Shown piece after piece: positions 1-13,288 of a DNA stretch of 64,000 nucleotides (position 1 is its first letter; each line of letters opens with the position of its first letter). The stretch comes from Syngnathus acus (Eukaryota > Chordata > Actinopteri > Syngnathiformes > Syngnathidae), in contig NC_051089.1 in NCBI RefSeq assembly GCF_901709675.1, forward strand, positions 6,879,476-6,943,475. Reading direction: 5' to 3'. The notes beneath the pieces were generated by a model. The model was given only the letters and a program-made list of their open reading frames with translations. It did not search any database and was not told the origin of the DNA. The translations under genes and the position numbers were made by a program.

Positions 1-53
1 GCACCCGTGACTGATGGTTCCAGTTTTGAAATGTTGTCGCTCTTCTCTTGCAG

Positions 54-253
54 GAGACCAGCTGTATCCATCTAGCAGTTCAGAAACAACTAAGGTGGAA
101 ACAAATGGGGAGAATCAAGAAGGTTCTAAATCTGCACTACATCGCTTCTTGATCTCAGACCCGTACAGTCCAGAACTGCAGGTCAACATCATGCCCAAGT
201 ACAACCACACGCTGCCTCTTATTGGACCAGTGGACTCCACAACGCTTGCGTGA
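54..253 (+). CDS. 3'-terminal coding exon of an unrecognised gene (5' part outside window)
   Basis: The pyrimidine-rich stretch tcttctcttgcag ends at 53 as a good splice acceptor. The exon reads open in phase 1 for 66 residues to TGA at 251-253. The peptide is rich in Ser, Thr and Glu near the start (LYPSSSSETTKVETNGE). It then has a more structured-looking stretch (HRFLISDPYSPELQVNIMPK) and ends LIGPVDSTTLA. I do not recognise the family. The AATAAA at 1049 would give a 3' UTR of about 0.8 kb, consistent with a last exon. No transmembrane segment or catalytic motif is visible. The rest of the gene lies upstream of the window. Could be spurious, but acceptor, open frame and a following AATAAA agree. 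Confidence 0.55.
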
Positions 254-1048
254 ACACAGTAGGAACAAATCACAAACACGGACACTCAGAGGGAAAACAC
301 ACCAAGTTTTGTGGGCGTACTCACAGGAAGCTGTTTGAGTTGTGCCAGACTTTGAAAACGATTCCCCCTCTCATCACTGCCCTCGGCTTCGTCCCATTTA
401 GGCGTGCCTTGTATTGGTTATGCAACACTGGATTTCAAGTTTCTGAATTTTGCCGATTATTTCTTATCGTTGATACCACAGTGCAATGAGTCAGTTATCA
501 TTCAGAATTTTCAAGGAACCAGCAAACACTCGCTATTTGCGATACAATAGGGTGGGCCATAAATTACCATGTGCAGGAAAAAATCATCGTTGGACAACTG
601 TTTTTATCTGAAACATTTAAAATGGTACATTTTCATGTGTATGACCTACCCTATACTATCCTAAATTTTACTGTACGGTGCTTTCCTCTGCCAAGAAGAT
701 TCAGTTTTCATCTGCGCTTGTTTGTGAGTTGCCTGTATTTCGACACTGCGAGTGTTTCCATTTGACCTTTTCCCCTCATTGAAATCTCAATTTAATAATA
801 ACATTTCATTCATATGCAGGAAATGGGGACATTTGTTGGTGTTGAGGCAAGTATGAAATTCTTAAGTATAATATTGTGGAAGCTTCAAAAACTGCAACTC
901 CATTGTAGGGATTCACCACATAGAGTGAAATATTTTCTTTTTTTCATTATAACGTTCATTATTATTCATTTTACTACTAACGAAAAACACAAATTGCTAC
1001 CCCTGAGCCTATGTCAAGCAATTGATACTTACTAAACAATCAATGTTT
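254..1048 (+). other. probable 3' untranslated region
   Basis: A/T-rich sequence between the TGA at 251-253 and the AATAAA at 1049. It has only short chance ORFs and no recognisable protein similarity, so 3' UTR is the simplest reading. Confidence 0.35.
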
Positions 1049-1054
1049 AATAAA
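1049..1054 (+). terminator. candidate poly(A) signal of the gene ending at 253
   Basis: AATAAA in an A/T-rich stretch about 800 nt after the stop codon. A second AATAAA-like run lies about 40 nt further on. Assigned to the upstream gene by position only. Confidence 0.35.
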
Positions 1055-1401
1055 GAGTATAATTTTTTAATCTACTGAAAATAATTAAAAATAAAAGATT
1101 ATCAGACTTTCATGCAGCCAATATTTATTTCAGAAAAACTGTCTATGTATTTATGTGCAAAATGTATTTGACTCTCAGCATCCAATCCAGCCTGAGAATA
1201 CATCCTGTTCTGTGGGTATTTATTTGTATTAAGTTGGGATCTTGTATTTTTTGTGCCATTGTGATTATGGTATTAATACAAGAAGCACAATTTATATTGT
1301 ATTTTATGAAGGAAAATCAAAACTAATTGCATTTACTGTGTGTATGTAAATGGAAATATACAGTAACAACACGTCGTGATGCATCACGATATTGTCATCG
1401 T

Positions 1402-1636
<235 letters not shown>

Positions 1637-1639
1637 TCG

Positions 1640-4327
1640 TGTGCGTGCGTGCGTGCATGATTGTATGACAGACAAGCTAAGTTGAAATAACAACACTCAA
1701 CCTTTGTGCTGTTTGCCTTGGAGAGTCAGTTGAGGGTTACCATGGCAACTCCACAGCCTTGGAAACCCACTATCTTTGTCGGCGGTGCTGCATGTGGCTC
1801 GCGTCTGTGTCGAGCACTCTGTTTGGGTGAAGAGTCACTCGCCTGTAAACCACCCTGCATCGTTAATGTTTAATTCCGCTTTTTGGGAGGAAATTCTTCA
1901 ATTTGAAAGCTCGCAAAAATACCTGGCCGAAATAGTCTCCAGTGTCGACGTCCTTCACGCTTCAAAAACCTCCAGGCCAACATTTTAATCTGTTCCCTTT
2001 TTGCCATGTTTAATTAATCACTTTCATATTTTTGGATCTTTTGGAATTTTCTTGAAATGAGAAACAAGATGCAAAATTGTGTTCATGCAGCAATCTTAAG
2101 TACTTTCTGGCTTTTTTATTTAAAGCAATGACAGCACGCCACAAATCTTTTTTGTCAGAACTATGATAAGCTTGAAACATTTTATCTTTGGTGTCTCTAA
2201 TGGAAAATAATTTTCAAATGATGAATTTGTACTGCAGCCTTTATACACCCCAACGTTAACCAAAAGTGTCACAGCACAATTGTAAATGAATTATTTTTGT
2301 CTCTTTTTTCCATCTATCCACTTTCAGCTTCCCACTAACCTTGAGCGGTTGTATTTTAATTCATCGGCACCCCAGTGCCCTCCTCCTTTGAGTCTTAACA
2401 TCTCCTGGGCTATTCCAGGAATACACAAATACTCTTAGAAGTAAAACCATTAGCCGGGCAGATCAAGCGTCTCCATTGGAAAATTGAACAGCATTTAACC
2501 CTAAGGTGGTTATGTCCGAGCTAATAATCGTCTGCTTAAAATCCCTTTGGCTTTACAGCGTTTACCGTGTCACGGCTTGACATTTGGCACTTTTAAGACC
2601 GAGATGATTATCTCAAATGGTAATGTGTGGAAGAAAAAAAAATGCGTGTATTTTTGGAATCATTTTATTATAATAAATATACCCGATTTATGTACATTAT
2701 CTGACACAGATGGCTCTTTGTACAAAACCTCTATTCATTTATATATATATATATATATATACACGTACACATGTCGCAATACATACTGTACATTCAACCC
2801 TGAAAAGTAGCACGAGCTTAACAGTGAACTGGTGCATTATTTAAAGACTGTGGTGGTCTTGTAAAGGTCCACAAAAAAAACCTCTCTGATAACATAGCAT
2901 TGTGATTTAATGTGCAATCGGATGCGGACAACCTTTGACAACGACATTATGGAACAGAACCCATTAAATCACACCCAGCCTGTGAAAAGCTAACTTTTGC
3001 CTTTCATGCTTTTGCCCCTGGTCAGTTGGCTACATTTGCTCTAAACAAGTCTATGTAAAGCATACTTAGTAGTCAGGCTACGTGAGCTCTCCCGCTAATC
3101 CACTTGGATTATGTGTCGCTGATGGCCAGATACTGCCTTAGCAATTGAACACATTTATGAAGACAGACTGGCGAGAAAGGCAAAGAACACACAATGCGCT
3201 ATACGCAACCTCATATTTAAAACTGCTACCATTCCACCACTGAGAAAGAACCCATCCAATTTTTCTTCTGTACCACAAATCGTAAAAGCCTTAAATTGGT
3301 TGAAAAAAAGATCTCCAATGGTGCATAGCGTAGTGTCGTGTGTGAGGTATGTCGTACAAATCATGCCTGTCAGTGTCTAATGTTTGGACTATCAGTTTGT
3401 TGTGTGTCTGATGTCCCGCCATGATGTTCCTTGTGATTGTGTAGCAAAGCCCAACTGACCCACAAGGACAATAAATTTTAACTTCTATACACTATTCTTT
3501 TTTTTTTTTTTCTCCATTCTATCGTCTTTCCCAAATGTCAAACAACCTCTTGGACCCTAAAAACAGGCCCACTTTACCACCAATTGTGCCTGATGGGCAG
3601 TCTTTTTTTATTTTTTTTTTAATCTAGTGCAAATACATTGACAATTCAAATAACTTACTGTCTGTTGCAAGTCCAGTTTTTCTTGCAAGACCCCAAAAAA
3701 GTGCTGCTTTTTGGATGCACTCTCTTCCCTCCAGTGATGATCAGGGGCAAAAGGAGCAATGCCCTACAAGGTCCAGCAGATGGCCTGTCGTGTATATTTA
3801 ACACGCAATAATGATCCAATAGCAAAATTGTCCATTAAAAATTCCTTATTCGACTGTATGGGAAATGATTTCCACAGTGTGTCTGTTTGTCACAAGGATA
3901 TCTAGGACACGAATTTATTTGTATTGACCTAAGGGGCATAAATGATTGTGCCCCATAATTTCTACTTAGCAACAAGTAGCTGTGATGAGGCAAATAAATC
4001 TGCACAATTCTGTTGGCAATGCTTTAAAGGCGAATAGGGGCCACATTGGGAAAAAAATAAACCACAAATAGAGTTGTAATCAAGAGATTACAATACAATT
4101 ACTATGAGAATATCGTAAAACGTTTTATTTTCATTGTGGCCCTATATCATCTCCAACATTCCTGATTGTGCAAGATGAATCACAAATTATGGTTTTGTGC
4201 AATTTGGGAGATAATTTGAACATCATGACAGTAAGAGATGCTGCTGTACTGTAGTTAAGTGCCCCACTGTGCACCACTGCACCAAAGGGCTGAAGCCCCC
4301 CACCCCCCTCCAGGGACGGGCTGTTCT
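1640..4327. other. intergenic, no gene seen
   Basis: A/T-rich DNA between the first gene and rgs9bp (convergent). Only short ORFs without family resemblance were seen. It holds a (TA)n stretch at about 2741-2761 and poly-T runs near 3489 and 3604. The 3' UTR of rgs9bp must lie in its right-hand part. Confidence 0.5.
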
Positions 4328-5068
4328 TCAGGACATGTTGATGACCAGATAGCCAAGCACCACCGCCACGGTCACGATGACAAAGAAAACGAACACAGCG
4401 CAGATGGACGCGAAGCCCGTGTCGCCGCCACCTCCCCCCTCCTCATCCTTGGGTTCCTCCTCGCAGATGGAGATGACACCCACAGAGGAATTTCCCACAC
4501 TCATGTTGGACTTCAGCTCGGCGCCCGCCTCCTGCTTGGCTTCCACGGCCCACGGTGCCACCTGCACCTTCATCTCCATCTCCTCCATCATCTGGCTCAC
4601 CTGGCCGATCTCAGCCTGCAAGTCCCGCAAGTCGGCCGTGTCGATGTTGCTGTCCGCTTCGTACTTCATGTTCTGCACGCTCATGGCGCGTGCCGCCACT
4701 GTGCTGGTGCTGCCCGTCATGCCCGTCTGGATCAGGTGCCTGGTGGGCACCTTGAGCGGGAAGTCCTGGCCTATCTCCAGGGAGCGCTTCATGTCCACCT
4801 CCAGTAGATCCATGCTGCTGGAGAAGAGCACCCATAGCCGCTCGTACTCGGCGCGGTCCTCCTTGCTGATGCTCTTGTCTTTAAGCAGAGAAGTCAGCTT
4901 AGTCCGGTTGGCCACGGCCAGCTCCTGCGCCTTTTTGCGGGTCCGCTTCAGCTCCTCGCGCAAGTTTTGCGAGTCCGACGTGCTGCCCAGAGCCACGACC
5001 AGGTGTCTGTAGCACGCCGTCACTTTATTCAGGGCATCCAGCATAGTTTTACACTCCTCTTTGCCCAT
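4328..5068 (-). CDS. rgs9bp: regulator of G-protein signalling 9-binding protein (R9AP)
   Basis: Single-exon gene of 246 aa. R9AP anchors the RGS9-Gbeta5 GTPase-activating complex to photoreceptor disc membranes and speeds transducin shut-off. The N-terminus ([20 protein letters not shown]) and the segment [20 protein letters not shown] match the R9AP family closely, as does [18 protein letters not shown]. Residues about 1-190 form the helical, syntaxin-like domain. A Glu/Gly-rich linker follows at about 200-217. A single hydrophobic helix at about 219-243 ([20 protein letters not shown]) is the C-terminal tail anchor, with only a few residues after it. The length and intronless structure fit the family. 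The + strand ORFs over this interval are antisense shadows. Start chosen because MGKEEC aligns with the mammalian start. The related RGS7BP lacks such a tail anchor, so RGS9BP is preferred. Confidence 0.95.
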   Translation of the reverse strand: MGKEECKTMLDALNKVTACYRHLVVALGSTSDSQNLREELKRTRKKAQELAVANRTKLTSLLKDKSISKEDRAEYERLWVLFSSSMDLLEVDMKRSLEIGQDFPLKVPTRHLIQTGMTGSTSTVAARAMSVQNMKYEADSNIDTADLRDLQAEIGQVSQMMEEMEMKVQVAPWAVEAKQEAGAELKSNMSVGNSSVGVISICEEEPKDEEGGGGGDTGFASICAVFVFFVIVTVAVVLGYLVINMS

Positions 5069-5700
5069 GGCTGCTCACCGACGCGCTCTCTCCTCCTGTT
5101 CCTCCACAGAAATATGACAAACAAGAGAGAAATGGCGATCTGCGTGGATCACCTCTCTCCTATGCGAGTGCACATTCCTTTCTATCCTGCATGCCGCTTC
5201 TTCTCCAGGAGGCTTACGCGCCCTTAAATGGGATTTAGCTTTCCCCCCTCGCTCCTTTACGCACGGATGCGCAATAATCCCGCAATGTGTTTCTTAAAAA
5301 TATCCACACTTAGCTACAGGTGGCAAAAATAAGGGGCGCCCAAAAAATCAAGTCGGTATATTCTAAGGTAACGTCGGAGAGAGTCATTCGGCGTTAAAGA
5401 GGGAAGACAGCGTCCACTCGACATGGAGACGTTCGCCGTTTGATTCCGTGTCTATTTTGGTGTCGGAAAGCGCAATGGATGATGTTTAAATGCCACTAAG
5501 CGCCTTCTGTGGTCACGTGTGCGCGCGGAAAGCGATGTCCACCGTGACGGGGTGCAAAGGAGGAGGGGGAAGAGTGCGAGCGAGCTCGTTGATTGGCTCG
5601 CCAGGGTGCTCATCACGTGAGGGACGCACGCAGGCGTCATTGGGTTAGGCCAGTACAGTACCGGAGATTCCATCAGCGTGACTTGTCGGCTTCAGCGGCT
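5069..5700 (-). promoter_or_regulatory. rgs9bp upstream region with CRX-type, E-box and CCAAT motifs
   Basis: G/C-richer sequence directly upstream of rgs9bp. It contains TAATCC (5275-5280), the core bound by CRX/OTX photoreceptor homeoproteins. Two CACGTG E-boxes lie at 5514-5519 and 5614-5619, with inverted CCAAT boxes (ATTGG) near 5592 and 5639. The motifs are seen directly; a role in photoreceptor expression is inference from the gene's known cell type. Confidence 0.4.
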
Positions 5701-5959
5701 TGGATGGCCGCTTTGTGCGGTTTTTTTTAGTCACTGCAACAATCGGAGTTGGCCAAAGTACGCACACACTGTAGCGTAAAAACGGACTCTGGTGATCGGA
5801 AGTAAATCAGTGGTGAGGTTAGCTCATTTCAATTGTGACTTTATTTGAAACATGTTTCATTTAAGGTCAAAATTGAATTTTAAATTATTTTTTTTAGAGA
5901 TTATGCTTTAGTTAATTCGACAATGTGATAGAAAGGGAAAAACAAATATGTCTATCGGT

Positions 5960-6103
5960 TTTTTATTTAGTTTTTCCTTGCCCTCTTGGGAGCTTAAGAT
6001 CAGGGGATGCTTTGAGAATAATTGTCAATTTGTTTTGTATATGTGAAGCCCTTTGAGACTGCTTGTGATTTAGGGCTATATAAATAAACTTGACTTGACT
6101 ATT
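5960..6103 (+). repeat. 3' tail of a LINE/SINE-type retroposon
   Basis: The segment about 6040-6103 reads like the common fish retroposon tail: agccctttgagac, then gggctatataaataaa, then a short (TTGAC)2 terminal repeat. The 5' extent is uncertain and no reverse-transcriptase coding is present, so this is a truncated copy. Confidence 0.55.
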
Positions 6104-6204
6104 ATAAGGACAAGTTCGTTGTTGTAGTTTTTTTTCTAAATACATATTTTTTTCTAATAAATTACTGGATATAATCGCCAGCCATAAAAAAAAAAAATAA
6201 TAAT

Positions 6205-6395
6205 AATTCCATGTCTTATCCCAGCTGTTCTTGGGTGAGGTACATCCTGAACTGATTGCCACTCACAGAGCACATATAGACACATTTTAATTCATCTAAT
6301 ATTCATGCCTTTGAAATTTGGAAGGTTGTCCCAGTCAGTATTTGGAGAAAACCCATGCAGTCTGACATGCATGACTCCATGCCCGAGGTTTCAAC
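6205..6395 (-). repeat. degenerate copy of a widespread fish interspersed repeat
   Basis: Diverged matches, in order, to a repeat seen throughout teleost genomes: tatcccagctgttcttgg, gtacatcctgaactgattgcc, cagagcacatatagac, and ttggagaaaacccatgcag. The other end of the same family, in the opposite orientation, is recognisable near 55.3 kb. Strand assignment is arbitrary. The copy is old and non-coding. Confidence 0.5.
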
Positions 6396-8518
6396 TGTGC
6401 CCTTTTTGCGCACACTTTACTCCTCCAGCTAGCGCGAGCCGCATGCCCACACAGTTGCCAGCGGAGGAGTTGGGTTGTTGCACTGCTTAGATGATGTGTT
6501 GTTTACCTGCACGGGCCCCGCTGTGTTGAGAGGTGGCAAAGGCACAACTTGGCGTCTTTGCCCTGTTTGCTCTTTTTGAATTATTGAAGCGGATGGTGCC
6601 TAATGATCTAGTGACAGCGGTGTAACGCTAATGGACTTGAGCACACACACAGAGAGAGGGGAAGTGAAGGAAGCTCAGGTTGTTGTCCGTGTCGTATATC
6701 GCCGGCTTGTGAATAATGCAGTGGTTTTATTTGGATTGATGTTTCTGACATATTTTTTAAACGATAAATACTCTACACAATCCGTTAAAATCTGATACAA
6801 GAGATTTTTCAGAGTCTGCATTACAAAGATTAGAATCCCCAGTATTGATTGATAAATAAGTCAAGGTACTGTGGTATACTATAATTTTTTTTTAATTCAA
6901 CTACAAAAATAAATCAAAATTTTCTCCATATTCAAATTTATTGCAGTGTAATAATAGAGCTGGGGAGTCAATTCTTGGATCCCACTGCCAAAGTTTATAT
7001 TAGTTATACTAGGATTTTTTATTCTGGTCAGTTTTTACTTACAGTTTGTATGAATTAGTTTTTATCATGTGTGTGTTTTTGGGTGGGGGGGTATTTATTT
7101 TTTATTATGAGTCTTAGAATTTGTTTTAATTTTTTGCTATATGGAGTCTTTGTCAAGTGTAAGATAAAAAAGGTCGCTGTTGTGTAAAAGTAAACTACAC
7201 CCTTCTTTTATTCCGACATACAAGCGATACCAAAATAAATGCCTTTCAAATTACCCTGCAAGCTCCTCGACTGGATGATATTAATTAAAAAAGACTAAAA
7301 CGAATGACATTTTCATTATAATTGGAGTTAGTTTTATAAACACAACATTGTTTCAATTAGTCTTCATTTTTTAAGCAGTGTAGCTTTTAATTTTTTTCAT
7401 TTTCACTGCCTATAATAATCTTGCTTCTAACACCAAAGTCAATCTTTGTCTCTATTATTACAAAAAACACCGTGATTATTTTGTGTAAAAGTAATCATGT
7501 CTCCTACTGTCAATCTAATTGGAGTATTATTATCTGTTGCCGCAGTTCTTGTACAGCTCACCGTCTAATGAGTGTAATTCTGACTGCGTCTGAGATGTTT
7601 TTGCTTCTGACTCAACAAATACCTGCGTCCAATTTTTTGGGGTTGTTCTTTCAGTTTGGATTGTGGCAGCTGCAATCCTTTCAATGTGTCTCCATAGCAA
7701 CCTGTAACCTCTTGCTGGGGTGCCTTCGGTTATTTTTCCCAAGGTAATCAACGCATCAGCACGATAGATGTTCTATTGAAAGGAACGTTTTTCAAGCGAG
7801 CGGGGCGCCTTCATACGATATTATTCCAATGTTTTGTGCATTCCGATCCTAATGCCCAACCCGAAACCAATTGTCGGCACTGATAAAATGACAAGGCGTT
7901 TTAGACTGAAGAGTGTGGGGGATGAGTCAGATGCAGCCGGGTCGATGGCTCTCAGACTGATCGCATCAGTGTGATTTCCTGCACGGAGGAGGCTCCTTAA
8001 AGTACCCTCAGGAAAGGCTCGACGGCAAGGCTTTCGATTGTAATGCAAGAGGTCAAATGCCTGCGGTGTAATAGCGTGAACATCCTGATAGTTTTCCGAA
8101 ATATTCAGACCCGAATTAAAGCGGTAATGTCTTCCCCAGGCTACACTCTATTGTCGTGGTGTCTTAAAATAGACACATTAAAAATGTCTGGCTTGTCGTA
8201 ACCTTCAAGTCTAACAGCGTCATCGTAAGCAAACAGAGAGCACAAAAATGTGACTCATTGCAGTTTATGAACTGCTCACGACACATTGAAAGTAATATTT
8301 GAAATTCTTGAGTGACTCAACTTTTGAGGCAGACAGCAATCTACATAAAATGTCGCCCCATGCTGTGTCACAAGAGACATGTTTCCCGTCAGGAGCAGCG
8401 TGATTGTAAGGTCATCTGCATTTGTCACAGGGCGGATACAACCTGTCCTCTGGGGACACGAGAGTGATCACTCACATAAGAACCCCCACATTGTCTTCTT
8501 CGCAGCAGCTCCTTGTGA

Positions 8519-8519
<1 letters not shown>

Positions 8520-8562
<43 letters not shown>
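8520..8562. repeat. (CA)n microsatellite
   Basis: About 21 uninterrupted CA units, seen directly. Confidence 0.95.
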
Positions 8563-8564
<2 letters not shown>

Positions 8565-11500
8565 GCATTACAGACCACACACACCAACAAGATATCCAAA
8601 TGTCCTCCATGTCCAAATTTTGTAAACACGCATTGCGTGATTTTTTTTTTTTTTTAAAGCATATTTGAGCAGCACTTTTAATGGCAATGATATCAACATT
8701 TGTGTTTGCTGTGTATCATGTCTTCCCATCTTGTCTGTGACCTTTCAAAATGGCACCAGATTTGTTTAAGCATGTAAAAAAACATCAACTCCAAAGCTCG
8801 CCGCATTTTAAAACTAATTGGGATGTCAGTGTTTGTTTACTCAATTTGGCTGAGACGTTTTTCATTTATTTTTTCATGATAATTTATAAAGCTTGTTTGA
8901 CCTGAAATAAATATGAAAATGGAGGAAATAATAACCAAAGCCACAACCACTCAAGAGTGTAAAATGAACTTTTACATCCTGACACTGATGCCGTAAATGA
9001 TGACTGTAATCCAGATTAGCGGGTAAAGATTTTGAGATTATCAATATAATGCGCACTAATGCATCTTCTGATGTCAACCCTCGCGGTCTTCCTTATCGGG
9101 CATTTAAGCATGGCAACTTTCCATGAAATGTGCTGGTCAAAAAAGGATAGCACCGATCAGGACGTGACACAAATCAAGTTTCCATGAAGGATCTAATCCA
9201 CCCATAAAGAAACAAAGCCTGTAGCGCCCATCTTGGCAAGACTTTATGACTGCGGGCATGCGGCCTTGTGATTCTCGGAACTGAGTTTAGAATGTCCCAT
9301 AGTAACTAAAGCTGTTTTTAACCGTACCAATCTCTGGAATTCAAAGCATTTGACATTTTGTATTCAAACAAAAAAAATGGCGTGGCACCAAACACTTACA
9401 CATTCCCCAAAAAATTGTGTTTAATTAACTACACACAAATAAAAAAAACGTTTTTTTTTTTTTTTACATTGTGGCTTCTGGGTGTAAAAACAAGTGTCCC
9501 AGTTTTTAAAGTTGGATTATTCCTGTGCAACCAAATTAGTCGAAACAAAGTAGGATTTAACAGATTAGGATCTAGATTGTTTATGTGGTTTTGGAGCTCT
9601 TTGGTTAAATAGAGACAGATATCTGAGGACCTCAGATGGAGACTATTTGTGGTCGACCATACGAGGAAGATTCAGGCTGGCTGGTGCAGCGGTTATGGAG
9701 AAAGAGCAAGTCTGTCTTTGTTGAATTATTGATGGAAGGAGCTCTTCGTCTGTGTGGTCGCTTCCACGGTGCAGTAGCAAAGAGCGGCTTGAATTGTGAG
9801 CCACATCTCAACCTTGAGAAGGATTTCTCCTTGTTTGATGACACACACGCTCTCACACACACAGACATGCTCTCGCAAATGGATTCACATCTCTCTCTCA
9901 GCTCTGAAGCGCAAGCAACGCTGACCTTAAAAGCCCTCGTATGATGTTAGAACTTTGTTTTTGATTGAGGCATGAGGTGTAAATACGGCCAAGTATACTT
10001 TGTGGACAAAAGTATTAGAACAGGATCTGGAAAACATAACATCTAGTTTAGATCAACAATTTCCATCCATCCAAAATTGCGTTACCTGCGCCAATAATTA
10101 GACACTGTTTAGTCTCTCACATTTTTGTCAATCATTGCATCGAAAAATATTTCTTAACTTACTATGGCCACAGGAGGACTAGCATGGCCTAGAAATAGAT
10201 TGCCCATCCCTAGATATATAAACCAAACCTGATCGATTAATTAGCCGATTAAAATGTGCACCCATCGTGTTTAAATCCATCCAAAATTTGTTCTAATCTA
10301 TTTCGAAGAATGAAAAAACTCTTCAGAGTGAAACATGGTAACCCAGCACCCTTTCCATGCTACATCAAATTGAGCCAGAAAGATCCGTGGCATCTGCTAG
10401 GTCAAGGCTTACCATTAATCTTATCACTACAAGGTAAACTTTAGAAAAGTCAAGGAAGGTTTATCATCATTGTCAGACTTGGAGAGGAAACTAAAGTTTA
10501 TTATATTATTGTGATGGGTTGATAATTGGGCCTTTTTACAATGAGGATTTTCTTATATATTTTTTTTTTTCAAGAATTACATGGCAGACCGGAATAATAC
10601 CTGATGTAGTAGAGACTTACCTTTTCATTTCTGCATTAAGTCCTTTGGCAGGCTGTCAAAGCACATTGACTTCAACAACATGACTGCACTATACTTAATA
10701 AAAGCACAGCACTACTGGGCTGTATTCTTCTGAGTTTATTGTGCTTTCACCAACAGTTTTTTTACATCCAAACATGTGGTGAGGGAGGGATGATGGCATT
10801 GAGGGCTAAAAGGTCTTTGGGCCTTTGCACTGTTTGCCCCCTGCACTTTTAGCAAAGCAAGGAGATTGAGTAAGTCAGGAAATCCCCTCTAAAAGGCTTC
10901 TAGCTTGGATTTGTACTGGCTAGCCGAAGGTGGATGCGGCATGGATAAGCCTGTGATAAGTCAGAGGTTGCGACATTGTGGTATGGGGCTATGTTGTCCT
11001 TCTTGCCGCTTCCCGTGCCCCAGGGAGGAAATACTAATAAATGGATGATGTGTAAATATTCACAGTCGTGCTTGTCTGACTGGAGGGAGGCTCTTTGGAA
11101 TTTCATTTTGGATGGATGGACGGACAGATAGATAGGCACCAAAGAGCCTTCATTTCACCTCTTCTCACAACATTTGTTTCTTTTTTTACCGCAGCAGATG
11201 TGATGCCTGGTCCAAAATCTGTTTTGGGCACAGTGACAGTTTAAAAATTCACGAAGACAAGCCTCCTTTCCCTCGTTTATTTTTCAACAGATATTCCCTC
11301 AAGTTGCATGCCTATTTTAATTGCAACAAGGATAGTATTAATAACAATGCATTGCACATTGTGCCCAAACATAATCAATATACAGGGGTTCTATTCTACG
11401 CCACTGTATAATATTACACACTTTAAAACACACATTAATAGGTCAGTATAATACAAAAAAATAAAAATGACTTCTTGCATGAGATAAAGAATACCTGCTC

Positions 11501-13288
11501 TTGAGTATCGATATATATTAGCTGACTACATGTGTTTCTATGGTGTTTTGCATTGTTTGTTATCATCAAGCTAAAATGACTTATCTAAAGCAAAACAATG
11601 TGATTGCTTTGAAGACACATTGGCTGATTGTTTTACGCTTAGTTTGATCATCAATGCTTACACTCTCATTCCCCAAATGTGTTCGCTGTTCACGCTCTCT
11701 GATGATGTAACTCTTGTCCCTGTTTTTTTTTTTCATTATTGCAGCAACATGCACGCCGACAAGGGGAGCATGTCACACTACTCCGTTCCCCACTTCCACT
11801 TTGTGTTCACGTCATTACACTCCAAAAGCCAGAATGTCAACAAAAGTGTGCGCCAAAATAGCAAAGCACAAAGCCCCACGAGAGTGATTTCATTTGTTAC
11901 ACAAGCACTTAGCATTTATTATTTAATCACACGCAAGGCCTCTGATTGCATGGAGATGTGGAATCAAAATGTGTTGCTTTCTGCTGACTCTAATAGTTTT
12001 GCTACACCAGCCACAGTTATTATAACCATTTGCACAATCCCATGACATTCAATATAAGATTTTTTTTTTTTACAAATTTAACAATGTGTATATCATAAGT
12101 AGTGTAGGCATACACATCTGCAAACTCCACCCACAATAATCCATATAGTTAAATTACTGACTGTGTCAGGCATGACTGAATTTAATTGCCCCAAAATGTT
12201 TTCATCTTTATTTTATTTTTAGTGTAGGTTAAACATGTGGATGAAGAATGTAAATCGATGAAGAACGGTTTTGATTTGTGTGTTGCGTCTGGGTGTGAAA
12301 GGGTGATTCAGGGACTAAATCAGTCCAGACATGAGGTGATGGATGCTGGAAAGTTCATTTATAGTAGCCTGTCAGTTCTCCTTTGATTTGCCAGTCTGAT
12401 GCTCATTTAGCAGAGAGAGGCGGAGAGAGAGAGAGAGAGGGGGGGGGGGGATGTGTTAGTTCTGGAAATGGAAAGGGCTTCAGTCCACTGATTCAGCCTT
12501 TAATCTGCTTTAGAGGATTGCTGTGGTATTTCTCTGTGCCTCTCTCTAAAACTAGAGAGCTGATACAGAGTGAAGTTGCGGGTCGCCCCTGCGCAGCAGC
12601 AGACAGGCCTGGGGGGGCGGGGGGGTGCAAGCTGCTTGTCTTGTTTGGCCTTATAGTAATCCACTCCTGGGAAACACGTGATGACGGAGGGTGCTGCCAG
12701 GAAGGTCCTGCTGCTCCCTGCCGGGGAAGTGCAGCTGCAGGGCATCTCTTTCCATGACCCATCATGCTTCAGGTCAATATTGTTGCCTCACCGACTGGAC
12801 CGGTTGTCAGAACGGGGTGGAGGATGGCACATTAACTGTCGTTAATGCACTCCACCCTTCATTTAGATGACTTTTATGGGTCTAATTTTGTTATGAGCTA
12901 CAAGTACTGACATGTAATAGCAATGCCAGGAAAGATCGGTTATCATTGTTCAAATGATTCATTATGTACTTGGCCTGAACTAATTGTGGTCATTTTGCAA
13001 ATCCTCAGTGTGATCTAAAATTATTATATCAGATCTCACTAGAATGAAAGGGGAATACGTACATATAATTCTACTCAATCAAGGTTTTAAAGTCTAAGAG
13101 TTATGAGAATAAAGATAAATATTAATATATGGCAGAGAAGAAAACTTGCAATCTTACAAGGATAAAGTTGTATTGTTGTGAGTAAAGGTTATAATAGTAA
13201 TTACTGTATTACATTTTAATTCATAATCATAATTCATAATCTTACTCATTGTAACATCAGTTAATATTCCCCCCTGACAACTTGTTTT

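Larger units (their letters stand above)
5701..13288. other. intergenic, no gene recognised
   Basis: About 7.6 kb between the divergent genes rgs9bp and zdhhc7. Apart from the repeats listed separately, ORFs are short and resemble no family. Homopolymer runs occur at 8641-8654 and 9451-9463. A GA/G run at 12422-12450 is followed by a G/C-rich patch at 12580-12740. Regulatory elements may be here but none could be identified by eye. Confidence 0.45.

Noticed and set aside
4259-5012. Long + strand ORFs (182 and 211 codons) opposite rgs9bp
   Set aside because: Antisense shadows of a G/C-rich single-exon gene; no family resemblance, and the minus frame is clearly RGS9BP.
8379-8657. ORF of 92 codons containing a Thr-His repeat
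   Set aside because: Its core is the (CA)n microsatellite and it ends in a poly-T run; no coding character.
9991-10030. Phrase tttgtggacaaaagtatt, similar to ends of some fish DNA transposons
   Set aside because: Only about 20 bases match and no opposite terminal repeat or target duplication was found.
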